Below, one piece after another: positions 8,319-17,655 of a DNA stretch of 64,000 bases (position 1 is its first letter; each line of letters begins with the position of its first letter). Position numbers and translations under genes: made by a program. The notes beneath the pieces are model-generated. The model was given only the letters and a program-made list of their open reading frames with translations, was not told the DNA's origin and made no database searches. The stretch comes from Acetobacterium woodii DSM 1030 (GTDB lineage: Bacteria > Bacillota > Clostridia > Eubacteriales > Eubacteriaceae), in the NCBI RefSeq assembly GCF_000247605.1, contig NC_016894.1:3275732-3339731 (forward strand). The letters run 5' to 3'.

Positions 8319-8347
8319 AGGATATCACAAACCAACTCAACCTTCAA
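8319..8347 (-). promoter_or_regulatory. Promoter of the unassigned small RNA
   Basis: TTGAAG (8342-8347), a 17-bp spacer and TATCCT (8319-8324), with a TG extension before the -10 box. Confidence 0.55.
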
Positions 8348-8415
8348 TCATTATCAATGAGAAATTTTTGCACTTACTTTTGATATCACAAGAAATACTA
8401 TTAATTTCCTAAAAT

Positions 8416-8493
8416 TAAAGACAATTATTTGCCCAAACACGAGTCGCTTTTTCACAAACAACGACTCGTGAATCGGTTAAATAATTGTCTTTA
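8416..8493. repeat. Long two-part palindrome
   Basis: A 15-bp outer inverted repeat (8416-8430 with 8479-8493, built on AAAGACAATTATTT) encloses a nine-bp inner stem (8438-8446 with 8462-8470, CACGAGTCG). It lies downstream of the DUF1015 stop codon and may end that operon. Its symmetry also suits a small non-autonomous element. No clear target duplication is seen. Confidence 0.7.
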
Positions 8494-8579
8494 GCAGTTA
8501 CCTTTTTGTTTAAATTTATCAGGACGATCATTTATTCGCTGCACCGCCCGCTATTTCACTTAACCACGTCTTTTTTTAT

Positions 8580-9824
8580 TTAATCCAAATTGTGAATAAA
8601 TAATCCACTTCGTAATTTAGGTTCAAACCAGGTTGATTTTGGCGGCATTAATAAATCGGCATCGGCGATATTCATTAATTCTTCAATTGAGGTCGGATAC
8701 ATCGAAAAAGCTAAAGCCATGTCGTCATTAGCACGACGTTCCAGTTCTTTTAAACCACGAATTCCGCCCACAAAATCAATCCGTTTATCGGTACGAATGT
8801 CGCCAATTCCCAGAATCGGAACTAAAATGTTGTTTTGCAGAATCGCCACATCCAGCGAATTAACCGGATCAGTAGGATCATAAACCCCTTCTTTAACCGT
8901 CAGCAAATACCATTTTCCATCCACATATAAACCAAAACTGCCTTTTTGAGGTGGTTTTACCGGCTCTGCACCACGTGCTTCAATATCAAATTTTTCAGAC
9001 AGAGTATCTAAAAAAACTTCCACACTTAATCCGTTAAGATCTTTGACGACGCGGTTATAATCCATGATATAAAGCTGTTCATCGGGGAATAAAACGGATA
9101 GGAAATAGTTAAATTCTTCGTCTCCGGTATAGTTGGGATTCGCTTCCCGACGCATCAGTCCAACTTTAACAGCGGAAGCTGAACGGTGATGTCCATCGGC
9201 AATGTATAGGCTTTTGACATCGCCAAACTTTTCAACTAAGCCATTAATGACTGCCTCATCGTCAACTACCCAGGCCCGATGGGTAATTCCATCTTCGGAA
9301 ATAAAATCATAAACCGGTTCGTGTTCTTTTTGCCAGGTACCGATCATTTCATTGATGGCATCCTGCGCCCGATAGGTTAGAAAAATCGGTCCGGTATTAG
9401 CGTTACAGGCATCTACATGTTTGATTCGATCTTCTTCCTTGTCAGCGCGGGTTAATTCATGTTTTTTAATGGTATTATCGAGATATTCGTCAATAGCGGT
9501 ACAAACAACTAAACCTACCTGGCTTCGTCCGTCCATAACCAATTCATAAATATATAAACAATCGTTTGTATCTTGGGTTAAGGCGTTACGGTGAAATAAT
9601 TTCTCCAGATTTTTTCGGGCAGTTTCATAAACAAAAGGATCATTAATTTTTATTCGTGGATCCAATGTCGTTTCAGGTCGATCAACACGTAAAAATGAAT
9701 CCAGTTTACCGCGCGCCGCAATGGCTGCTTCTTCCCGGTTGTACACGTCATAAGGCAGTGCCGCAACATCCTGAGCTTTTTCAGGAAAAGGGCGAACCGC
9801 TTTAAAAGGTTTGATTGTTGCCAT
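8580..9824 (-). CDS. DUF1015 family protein (serine-pathway associated)
   Basis: The 414-residue product is a DUF1015 protein, starting MATIKPFKAVRP with the PYDVY motif. Two conserved motifs are clear: HELTRADKEEDR, and ADGHHRSASA at about residues 209-218, which recalls the nucleotide-binding GxxR box of the ParB/SerK fold. The gene closes the serC-serA-DUF1015 cluster, an arrangement known from many anaerobes. A phosphoserine-related step is therefore possible but not shown. AGGAGG stands six bases before the ATG at 9824, so the 14-residue upstream extension is rejected. Confidence 0.85.
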   Translation of the reverse strand: MATIKPFKAVRPFPEKAQDVAALPYDVYNREEAAIAARGKLDSFLRVDRPETTLDPRIKINDPFVYETARKNLEKLFHRNALTQDTNDCLYIYELVMDGRSQVGLVVCTAIDEYLDNTIKKHELTRADKEEDRIKHVDACNANTGPIFLTYRAQDAINEMIGTWQKEHEPVYDFISEDGITHRAWVVDDEAVINGLVEKFGDVKSLYIADGHHRSASAVKVGLMRREANPNYTGDEEFNYFLSVLFPDEQLYIMDYNRVVKDLNGLSVEVFLDTLSEKFDIEARGAEPVKPPQKGSFGLYVDGKWYLLTVKEGVYDPTDPVNSLDVAILQNNILVPILGIGDIRTDKRIDFVGGIRGLKELERRANDDMALAFSMYPTSIEELMNIADADLLMPPKSTWFEPKLRSGLFIHNLD

Positions 9825-9844
9825 GGTATTCCTCCTGTTTTTAA

Positions 9845-9885
9845 ACAAAGAAGTGGTCTTCATCAATCCGAAGCCACTTCTTTGT
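9845..9885 (-). promoter_or_regulatory. Hairpin between serA and DUF1015
   Basis: A 12-bp perfect stem (9845-9856 with 9874-9885) lies in the 79-base gap between the serA stop codon and the DUF1015 ribosome binding site. It has only a short T3 after it on the coding strand, so it looks more like an RNA processing or attenuation element than a full terminator. Confidence 0.5.
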
Positions 9886-9903
9886 CTGATTTTTTGATTT
9901 TCC

Positions 9904-11073
9904 TTATTTAATAATCCGTACGCGCGTGACGCCTTTGATTCCTTTTAATGCAGTTTTTACATCTTCACCAACGTTACAGTCAACATCGATCATCGTGTAT
10001 GCCCAAGCACCTCTGTTTTTATTGGTCATAATCGAAATATTGATATCATTGTCGGCCAAAATTTTAGTGATTTGACCTAACATATTCGGGACATTGGCAT
10101 GGTTAACGGTAATTCGATTTGCCGATTCACAAATCCCCATATCACAATCCGGATAATTGACTGAATTAATGATGTTCCCATTTTCCAGATATTCTTTTAA
10201 TGAATGAATCACCATTTCCGCGCAATTCTCTTCGCTTTCTGGGGTCGACGCTCCCAAATGTGGGATATTGATAACATTTTTCATTTTCAATAATCGTTCG
10301 TTAGGAAAATCTGTTACATAACTTGCAACGATTCCCTCCTCGATGGCATTTTCCAAAGCGTCGTAATTAACTAATCCACCGCGGGCAAAATTAAGTAATC
10401 GCAGACCTTCTTTGGTATCTTTTAACAAGTTGGCATTAACATAATCTTTTGTTTCTTCCATAAATGGAATATGCAACGATATATAATCACAGTTTTTAAA
10501 TATTTGTTCTTTGCTGGCAGCGCGTCGAACTTTTCGACTTAAACCCCAAGCATTATTGATTGAAATAAATGGATCAAAACCATAAACCTTCATCCCCAAA
10601 TCAACCGCCATATTGGCAACCAACACGCCAATTGCGCCTAAACCGATAACGCCTATTTTTTTACCATAAAGTTCCGGACCGCTAAAAGCACTTTTGCCTT
10701 TTTCAACCAGCGCGGGAACTTCATCGCCTTTATCAACTAATGTGTTTGACCATTCAATCCCATCAACGACCTTACGTGACGAGATCAGCATCCCGGCAAT
10801 TACTAACTCTTTTACCGCGTTCGCGTTGGCCCCCGGTGAGTTACAAACCACAATCCCTTTTTCCGAACATTTATCTAAAGGAATATTATTAACCCCGGCT
10901 CCGGCTCGACCAACAAATTTAACGCTGGCCGGCAGATCCATATCATGCATTTTAAAACTTCTTAATAAAATGGCATCAGGATTTTCCGGTTGATCTAAAA
11001 CCGTGTAATTATCACTTAATATTTTTAACCCTTTTTTAGAAATATTATTAAGGGTTTGTATTTTATAATTCAA
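9904..11073 (-). CDS. serA: D-3-phosphoglycerate dehydrogenase
   Basis: The enzyme oxidises 3-phosphoglycerate to 3-phosphohydroxypyruvate with NAD, the first step of serine synthesis. The 389-residue product has the split catalytic domain, a Rossmann core with GVIGLGAIG, the catalytic arginine in NFARGG, a glutamate in the following segment, and the catalytic histidine in PHLGAST. A C-terminal ACT domain (about 318-389) suggests serine feedback. The start codon is TTG at 11073 with AAAGGA upstream. It lies 29 bases after serC, so the two are co-transcribed. Confidence 0.94.
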   Translation of the reverse strand: MNYKIQTLNNISKKGLKILSDNYTVLDQPENPDAILLRSFKMHDMDLPASVKFVGRAGAGVNNIPLDKCSEKGIVVCNSPGANANAVKELVIAGMLISSRKVVDGIEWSNTLVDKGDEVPALVEKGKSAFSGPELYGKKIGVIGLGAIGVLVANMAVDLGMKVYGFDPFISINNAWGLSRKVRRAASKEQIFKNCDYISLHIPFMEETKDYVNANLLKDTKEGLRLLNFARGGLVNYDALENAIEEGIVASYVTDFPNERLLKMKNVINIPHLGASTPESEENCAEMVIHSLKEYLENGNIINSVNYPDCDMGICESANRITVNHANVPNMLGQITKILADNDINISIMTNKNRGAWAYTMIDVDCNVGEDVKTALKGIKGVTRVRIIK

Positions 11074-11102
11074 TAGCTTATTTCCTTTCTTACTGAAACC
11101 GC

Positions 11103-12191
11103 CTAGGCGTTTTCTTTTTCAAATTTCTGCATGAAATCAATGAGGGTATCAATTCCCGCCATTGGCATGGCATTATAAATACTTGCCCGCATCCCGCCAA
11201 CACTACGGTGGCCTTTCAGGTTTTCCATCCCGGCTTTTTTACTTTCTTTAACAAATAAAGCATCTAATTCGTCTGATCCGGTGATAAAAGGGACATTCAT
11301 TAATGAACGATCTTCAGGAACGACGGTGCCTTTATAAAATGCACTGTTATCGATAAAATCATACAATTTTTGCGCTTTTTCTTTATTGATTGCTTCCATT
11401 TCGGCAACGCCACCGTTTGCTTTGACCCATTCATAAACCAATTTACAAATATAGATGCCGTAACATGGTGGTGTATTGTAGCTTGAATCATTATCTGCAT
11501 GGGTTTTATATTTTAACATTGTTGGCGTAAAATCTTTAGCATAATCCAATAAGTCCTTGCGGATAATTACCGCTGTTACCCCGGCAGGTCCCATATTTTT
11601 CTGGGCACCGGCATAAATCAGACCAAATTTTGAGACATCATATACTTCAGATAAGATATTCGAGGACATGTCTCCCACTAATGGCACGTTCCCTGTTTCC
11701 GGAAGGCTATCCGGTTTAAATCGCGTTCCGTAGATCGTATTATTAACGCAAATATGGAAGAAATCAGCATCTGGGGTAAAATCTTTAGATGCTACCTTGG
11801 GAATATAGGAAAAGGTTTTATCCTCAGATGATGCAATCACTTTTGCTTCGCCATAACGAGCCGACTCTTGATAAGCCTTTTTTGCCCAACTGCCGGTAAT
11901 TATAAAATCAGCTTTGTTGGTTTTTGAAAAAAGGTTCAACGGAATCATTGAAAATTGTGTTGATGCTCCGCCCTGCAAAAATAAAATCTCATAATTATCT
12001 GGTACATTCATCAATTCTTTGTAAAGGCTTTTTGCTTCATGAAGAATATCAATAAAATACGACGATCGATGACTCATCTCCATCACGGACATGCCTGATT
12101 CTCCATAGGATACCATTTCATCTGCAGCTTTTTGTAGAACTTCAAGTGGTAAACAAGATGGTCCAGCTGAAAAATTATAAACTCTTTTCAC
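11103..12191 (-). CDS. serC: Phosphoserine aminotransferase
   Basis: The enzyme converts 3-phosphohydroxypyruvate and glutamate to phosphoserine with pyridoxal phosphate. The 362-residue product opens with VYNFSAGPS, has the GGAS(T)QF phosphate-binding loop, and carries the PLP lysine in YAGAQKNMGPAG. The start codon is GTG with AAGGAGG nine bases upstream. It is the first gene of the serC-serA-DUF1015 unit. No serB phosphatase is visible in the window. Confidence 0.96.
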   Translation of the reverse strand: MKRVYNFSAGPSCLPLEVLQKAADEMVSYGESGMSVMEMSHRSSYFIDILHEAKSLYKELMNVPDNYEILFLQGGASTQFSMIPLNLFSKTNKADFIITGSWAKKAYQESARYGEAKVIASSEDKTFSYIPKVASKDFTPDADFFHICVNNTIYGTRFKPDSLPETGNVPLVGDMSSNILSEVYDVSKFGLIYAGAQKNMGPAGVTAVIIRKDLLDYAKDFTPTMLKYKTHADNDSSYNTPPCYGIYICKLVYEWVKANGGVAEMEAINKEKAQKLYDFIDNSAFYKGTVVPEDRSLMNVPFITGSDELDALFVKESKKAGMENLKGHRSVGGMRASIYNAMPMAGIDTLIDFMQKFEKENA

Positions 12192-12259
12192 TTTTAATTT
12201 CCTCCTTAAAATAATGTTTTGGTGTGTTTGATAATTTTCTAAAAAAATTACTTCTTGCT

Positions 12260-12288
12260 ATTATATGTTAAATTATTGTCAAATGCAA
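12260..12288 (-). promoter_or_regulatory. Promoter of serC operon
   Basis: TTGCAT (12283-12288), a 17-bp spacer and TATAAT (12260-12265). Confidence 0.7.
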
Positions 12289-12335
12289 GATTTTGTATCA
12301 AATTTTATGTGAAATTTCTTCTTGTAAATGATTTC

Positions 12336-13547
12336 TTAGACAATTATTACCGTTGTTTTTTCGGGAATGATGGATTTTACCAATGACTGCGACAAATTTG
12401 TCTGTAGCGGTAATTCATATTCGCCTGGTCCCAAATTAGCACAATCAACATAAACTTCAATTTGTGAAGCCACCAAACTATTTAAAACACTGCTGGCACC
12501 TTCCAATTTTACGACGGCCTTGGTGTCTTTAATTTTTGAAATGGTTAAACCGGCGCCAAGATTATTGGTGCCAATTTTTTCGATGGTATAACTTTTTTCA
12601 ATCGGACTTTCAATCGTAACGGTAACTTTAACCTTCCCGCTATCATCAATAAAATAACATCCTTCCGGCGCTGTTAAATTAATATCCTTGGTAAAAGTTT
12701 TGGCCTGTCCACTGACATCAATTGCTTCCATGGGAATCGTAGCAATACTATTTAAAAGCTCGTCTTTGGCCCCAATCACCACCTTCGAGGGTTCGACCAG
12801 AACGCCGGTAACAATATAGCCATTCGCTGGATTACCGCTAGTCGAGGGGGTAATCCCCATCGATTTTGTTTTCCCCAAAACAATCTCGGCCGAAACAACA
12901 TTCGGCAAAATATCCAAATCGGTAATTTGATTTCCCGAAGCATCATAGGCCGTCACTTCCAAATGCCTGGTGACATCTGCTTCCAGGCCATTAACGTTGG
13001 CTGTCGCCGTTATTTTAGCAATCCGCGCAAGCGATTCCTGGGGACCTTCCACCTCCACTTTTTCCAGTGATTTGGCGGAAATAACCGCCAGGTCATTGGC
13101 CGGTTTGCCCTCCAGGACAATGTCAACATCCATATCTTCTTTGATAATACTATCAACTACCACCTGTAAACTGGTTGGATTCATGCTATTAACAATAACC
13201 GAATTCGGCAACCCTTTCACTTCCACATTTAAATCATAGGTCCCTTTATCCTTAATATCACTTAAATCCACTTCCGCCGTAATCTCATTCACGGTGATAT
13301 TTCTGAGATTTTTATCGGTTCCTTTTACTTGCAAGTTCAGATAATAATTTTTATTTTCCGCTAACACCAAATTTTTTTCAGCCAGGGTATCGGCATGGAT
13401 CAACGTAATCGGAATACTGTTAAAATCCTGAATAATCAAGACATTTGAATTTCCATTAACAATAAACCACAGCGTGACTGCAATGCCAACTGCTGCAATT
13501 AGACGAATCAATCGTTGGTGTAAGGGAATATGTTTTTTATTTGCCAT
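12336..13547 (-). CDS. cdaR: YbbR-domain regulator of diadenylate cyclase
   Basis: The 403-residue product has one N-terminal membrane segment (about 12-32) and then an extracellular part made of about four YbbR repeats (for example the segments around VEVKGLPNSVI and VEGPQESLARI). CdaR binds CdaA at the membrane and tunes c-di-AMP production. The ATG at 13547 overlaps the end of cdaA by 11 bases and follows GGGGG. The longer frame starting MAGCRK lacks such a site. Confidence 0.9.
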   Translation of the reverse strand: MANKKHIPLHQRLIRLIAAVGIAVTLWFIVNGNSNVLIIQDFNSIPITLIHADTLAEKNLVLAENKNYYLNLQVKGTDKNLRNITVNEITAEVDLSDIKDKGTYDLNVEVKGLPNSVIVNSMNPTSLQVVVDSIIKEDMDVDIVLEGKPANDLAVISAKSLEKVEVEGPQESLARIAKITATANVNGLEADVTRHLEVTAYDASGNQITDLDILPNVVSAEIVLGKTKSMGITPSTSGNPANGYIVTGVLVEPSKVVIGAKDELLNSIATIPMEAIDVSGQAKTFTKDINLTAPEGCYFIDDSGKVKVTVTIESPIEKSYTIEKIGTNNLGAGLTISKIKDTKAVVKLEGASSVLNSLVASQIEVYVDCANLGPGEYELPLQTNLSQSLVKSIIPEKTTVIIV

Positions 13548-14382
13548 TGATTTTCCCCCACATTTTCGGCAGCCAGCCATCTTTACTCGCTACTTCTTCA
13601 TTAACTGTAAAGTTTTCCATCACAATTTCTTTTAGTACTTCAACAATAACATCCTGAAACAAGGTGCCTCGGGAAGCATAGGATATTTGACCGGTTTCTT
13701 CCGAAACAATAATTACCAGCGCATCCGACTTTTCAGTCATCCCTAAGCCGGCCCGATGCCGGGTTCCCAATTCACTACCCAAATCGCGGTTATCCGAAAG
13801 CGGCAATAAACAGCCGGCCGCCCGAATTTGGCGGGCCAAAAGTTTAATAATAACCGCCCCATCGTGAAGCGGCCGATTGGGTGTAAATAAGGTTTCCAGT
13901 AATTCACTGCTAATATCCGAATCCAGCTCTGTCCCGGTTTTAACAATATTATTCAGACCGGTGTTTTTTTCCAGGACAATCAGAGCCCCGATATTTTCAC
14001 AAGCTAATCGTGAAATAGCTTTCATAATTTTATCAACATCTTTTTCCAAAAAATCCATCGACGGCTTTTTTAACATTTCTTTAAAAATGCGGTTATTCCC
14101 CAACTGTTCCAGGGCTGACCGAAACTCCGGTTGAAAAACAACCACAATAAAGATAAAAGCCCATGTAAAAGCACTGGTGATTACTAAATTAAGCGTTGTA
14201 AATCCGAGCCATTCACTAATTGGCGACAAAAAAAGCAGCAGTACTAAGCCCTTGAATACTTGTTCTGCCTGCGTTCCCCTAATCCACATTAATAACCGGT
14301 ATACAATAAACGTGATGATAATCACCTCAATGATGCTGGCTACCGTAATTCTCGATTGTATATATAATAAAAACTCTTCCAT
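13537..14382 (-). CDS. cdaA: Diadenylate cyclase CdaA
   Basis: CdaA makes c-di-AMP from two ATP. The 281-residue product has three N-terminal membrane spans (about 10-85) and a DisA_N/DAC catalytic domain (about 95-235). The active-site motifs are present as LHDGAVII and GTRHRAGLGMTE. Start 14382 follows GAGGG at seven bases, and the upstream ATG at 14400 has no such site. The usual third gene of this cluster, glmM, is absent here. Confidence 0.96.
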   Translation of the reverse strand: MEEFLLYIQSRITVASIIEVIIITFIVYRLLMWIRGTQAEQVFKGLVLLLFLSPISEWLGFTTLNLVITSAFTWAFIFIVVVFQPEFRSALEQLGNNRIFKEMLKKPSMDFLEKDVDKIMKAISRLACENIGALIVLEKNTGLNNIVKTGTELDSDISSELLETLFTPNRPLHDGAVIIKLLARQIRAAGCLLPLSDNRDLGSELGTRHRAGLGMTEKSDALVIIVSEETGQISYASRGTLFQDVIVEVLKEIVMENFTVNEEVASKDGWLPKMWGKINGK

Positions 14383-14575
14383 TTTAGTTCCCTCATTCAT
14401 TCGTTATTGTAATTATACACTAACATCGTCTTTTCGTGAAATGGAAATTCGAACTTTTCATTTTATTACAGTCACCATTAAGAATTTTTTTAAGGGAGAT
14501 TTGTGATAGCCATGCTAAAATAGTGTCAATTGAAAACCTTCCCAATCTTTTATAAAGAAAAAGGAGCCCATTTAT

Positions 14576-15007
14576 ATGAAAAACCATCTATTCTATTTAT
14601 TACCCAAAAGTGAAACTGTCTTTTTAACAAATACCGATTCATTCAATCAGGCTTATAATATGTTTGTGATCACAAATTATACCGCTCTACCGGTTATCAA
14701 CAAAAAAGGACAATACGTTGGGACCATCTGCGAAGGTGATCTGCTGCGTGCCCTTACAATAAGTTTAACCCATCCGGAAATTAATTTAGATTCATTTGAA
14801 ATCAAAGATATTGAGTTTAAAATTAATCTGGAAGTTGCCCGAATTAATGAAAGTTATGAACATCTGGTCGAACTCGCGGTTAACCAAAACTTTATCCCCC
14901 TTGTTGATGACCAGGGTATTTTTATTGGCATTCTCCGTCGTCAGGAACTGATTAAAGAACTGATCAACTTTTTATCCGAAAAAGTTGCAACCCAAGAAGC
15001 CGGTTGA
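14576..15007 (+). CDS. CBS-domain pair protein, possible c-di-AMP receptor
   Basis: The 143-residue product consists almost entirely of two CBS domains (about 15-65 and 75-130), with the typical ALPVINKKGQYVGTICEGDLL and FIPLVDDQGIFIGILRRQELI. CBS pairs bind adenosine nucleotides. Short CBS proteins of this size (CbpB/YkuL type) bind c-di-AMP in Listeria and Bacillus. The gene is divergent from cdaA with less than 200 bases between, so a c-di-AMP link is a fair inference. AAGGAG lies nine bases before the ATG. Confidence 0.85.
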   Translation: MKNHLFYLLPKSETVFLTNTDSFNQAYNMFVITNYTALPVINKKGQYVGTICEGDLLRALTISLTHPEINLDSFEIKDIEFKINLEVARINESYEHLVELAVNQNFIPLVDDQGIFIGILRRQELIKELINFLSEKVATQEAG

Positions 15008-15030
15008 TGCCACCTTCTAATTAATACCTT

Positions 15031-15103
15031 AAAAAGCCAATTCATGCGCTTATTGCGGCGATTAAACTGATCGCCGCAATAAGCCTCAACGAATTGGCTT
15101 TTT
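15031..15103. terminator. Bidirectional terminator between CBS gene and McrB-like gene
   Basis: Two nested stems (15048-15062 with 15070-15084, and 15031-15043 with 15091-15103) end in T-runs on both strands. Confidence 0.9.
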
Positions 15104-15124
15104 TGGTATCAAATAGACTTTTCG

Positions 15125-17611
15125 TTAAACGTTGCTTTTTAAAAGCCGGTTCAATTTTTTTAGAATCACCGATCCACTCCGTGGACATGGTATCACTTCC
15201 GCCTTTAACAGTTTTTCATAAAGGTGACAAAATCGGCTTAACGATTGCTCTTTTAGCAGCTTGTCCTTCAAATTATCCGCCAATAAAAAACATGCCAAGG
15301 CCTTATATAAGGCTATTTCCGTTTTTTCATCACTTTCAAGGGCCGGGATAATCCGCTGTTGAATGGCCAGATCAATCACTTCTTTTTCCGTAAATAAACC
15401 TTCGACCCCACTGTTTATCCCAAATGCCAATATTTCATTTTTTCCCCGGTATCCCATCGGCTGATCAAAATCGCTTAATAGCTTTTGCACGTCATTCAGC
15501 AAATACATCAGTTTCTCTAAAATTTCCGGTAAACCTTTTGCTTGATTATGTATTTTAAAACTACTATTTTGCCATTCGCTTTCACCGCTGGGACTGCCAT
15601 AGTTGGGAAACACCGCAATCTCAACCTCTGGCATCCGGATGGTATTCCCACTGTCAATAATCCGTGGGTCGATTGGGTAACTCCCGGTTCCTTCATTAAT
15701 GGTGGCAATAATATAGAGATTATCCGGATAGTTCAAATCACCATATTCCCTAAATGCCGCAACATCAGCCCCAAAATCTTCACGCGTTAGAAATGCTTCC
15801 GAATGACCATTAATCCCCGCCAATAATCGCCGCAGATAATCTGCCATCGGTGATTGGTCCATTTCATCTAACAGCAAAAAATACGGTTTATCCGGATTTT
15901 CTTTTGCAGTTTTTAACGTCAGTGTTATTGGTCCGGGGATGAAATGACCACGACTATCCAGATGACCCCAAAGCGGGGTTTCATCATTCCAGTGTTTTCC
16001 GACCAGAACCCGTTTAAACCGCCCATTTTCGGTGCTTGCTCCAATGGCCTCGGCAAAAAGTTGCGGAAAACTTGTTTTACCACTACCAATCCGGCCCTTA
16101 ATCATTACCAAGGGTTTTGATTTTATTGACAAATAATAGCTTTTTATCAGTTCCGGTGAATAATAGTATCCTTTATTTCCCATTTTGGCCTGAATCAGTT
16201 GCAGATACGTTGGTAAATAATCATTTTTCATCGGAACCTTGGTTAATGTTTCACTTTGTCTGTTTTCATTCGTTTCTTCAATCGAATTATTTTCGTCCTG
16301 CTCTTCTGTGGTTTGCTTTGATAACGCCTCGGTTTCATCGGCACTCATTTCTTTAGCGGTGACGCCATCATCCGTTTGCCCATGATCGTGATTCGGCTGC
16401 TCATCATCGCAATCGGAATTTTTGTTAGCCGCCCATTGTTCATTCATCACAAGGTCTACCACTGGAATTCCTTCCTCATTGTTGTCCTGATCATTTGTGG
16501 CCGGAAAACTTTCTGCTTCAAACTCAATCTCAACCATTTCTTCCGGGGGTTCTTGATCATCAAGCTCTGGCGTTATTGTTTCTCTTTCTTGATCCAGTAA
16601 TAGCTGATCCTGGTTCGTCAAAACTTCCGCTACCTCATCTGAATGCCCTATTTCTTCCTCGACTTGATCGCTTGCCAGGCAGTTTTGATACATTTTCCTA
16701 AAGTCTTCAAACTCCTCGGCCAACGCTAAATCTCCCGGCATCTCTATTTCGGTGTACTCCCGATAACAGACAATGCCGGAAACAAGTGTCGCATTGGCTA
16801 ACAAAACCTCTTTATGATCGGTTCGATATTTGCCGGTTTCCAGCTTTTTTCGATATTCAGCGGCTTTTTCGGAGAGTGTTCTAACCCCAACGCCAGCTGC
16901 CTCATAAACAATCGCCAGATAAAGTTTCCTACTATCCATCGCCAGAATATAGGCCAGATAAAGTCCCGTTTCGGCACTGTTTTGAGCCCTCCGGTCAATG
17001 ACTTTAACCCACGGTATTTCCGCCCACTGGGTATCGCCGGCAAAACCTTGGACTTGATAATTTCCCGCCTTAATGGCTGCAAAATTTTCAATCACTTTGG
17101 GAATATCTTCATTGATGATGTCTTTAAATGAAAAGCGAAAATCTCTTGGATAATAATTCGGATATCCCGTAATCCATTTTTTTAACAACTCATTTAGTGC
17201 CGTTTCCGTCGGTTGCTCATTTTTGACCGCAACCGCCACTGTCTCGGTATTCTCGTTATCACTTTGTCCATTTAAGGTCGACATATTAACAACAAAAACA
17301 TCGTTGACCTTTGTAATTTCGAGTTTTGGTATTTTCGTTTCGTCGCAACTCCCGTCAAACCACGACTCATGTTCAGGAAAGGCCTCGCCCAGTTTTCGAA
17401 TCAAAACCTTACTCCATTTTAATTTTGTGTTTCCACCTTCGGTTTCCAAATAAGATGGATATTCGCGATTCTGGTAAATGATTGACAGACGCTCTCCTTC
17501 ATTGCCAAAAAAGCCGATTAGCTCATTCGGAATGACCATTTCTGTTTTTATAAAATCAGATTTTTCTACTTTTTTTATCATTTGATCAGGTCCTAATAAT
17601 TCCCAGCTCAT
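15125..17611 (-). CDS. McrB-like AAA+ ATPase with MrcB-type N-terminal domain
   Basis: The 828-residue product has four parts: an N-terminal segment of unknown fold (1-130), a MrcB_N/DUF3578-like domain (about 137-305), a long acidic low-complexity linker (about 308-475), and a C-terminal AAA+ module of the McrB/dynein-like class. Walker A is GRIGSGKTSF (about 506), Walker B LLLDEMD (about 578), and IATINEGTGSYPIDPR (about 634) takes the place of the McrB MNTADRS motif. McrB works with the McrC nuclease, but no McrC is nearby. The only partner is the YjbQ-like gene 44 bases upstream. The role is unknown; a defence or remodelling role is inference. Confidence 0.75.
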   Translation of the reverse strand: MSWELLGPDQMIKKVEKSDFIKTEMVIPNELIGFFGNEGERLSIIYQNREYPSYLETEGGNTKLKWSKVLIRKLGEAFPEHESWFDGSCDETKIPKLEITKVNDVFVVNMSTLNGQSDNENTETVAVAVKNEQPTETALNELLKKWITGYPNYYPRDFRFSFKDIINEDIPKVIENFAAIKAGNYQVQGFAGDTQWAEIPWVKVIDRRAQNSAETGLYLAYILAMDSRKLYLAIVYEAAGVGVRTLSEKAAEYRKKLETGKYRTDHKEVLLANATLVSGIVCYREYTEIEMPGDLALAEEFEDFRKMYQNCLASDQVEEEIGHSDEVAEVLTNQDQLLLDQERETITPELDDQEPPEEMVEIEFEAESFPATNDQDNNEEGIPVVDLVMNEQWAANKNSDCDDEQPNHDHGQTDDGVTAKEMSADETEALSKQTTEEQDENNSIEETNENRQSETLTKVPMKNDYLPTYLQLIQAKMGNKGYYYSPELIKSYYLSIKSKPLVMIKGRIGSGKTSFPQLFAEAIGASTENGRFKRVLVGKHWNDETPLWGHLDSRGHFIPGPITLTLKTAKENPDKPYFLLLDEMDQSPMADYLRRLLAGINGHSEAFLTREDFGADVAAFREYGDLNYPDNLYIIATINEGTGSYPIDPRIIDSGNTIRMPEVEIAVFPNYGSPSGESEWQNSSFKIHNQAKGLPEILEKLMYLLNDVQKLLSDFDQPMGYRGKNEILAFGINSGVEGLFTEKEVIDLAIQQRIIPALESDEKTEIALYKALACFLLADNLKDKLLKEQSLSRFCHLYEKLLKAEVIPCPRSGSVILKKLNRLLKSNV

Positions 17612-17655
17612 TTCTACAACCTTTCTTTTATTCCGTGTTTAGCAGTGCCTCTCGA

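Noticed and set aside
8103-8347. T-box or common riboswitch
   Set aside because: The TGGTACCGCG core of a T-box and the cores of SAM, TPP, FMN, lysine, cobalamin and c-di-GMP switches were looked for and not seen.
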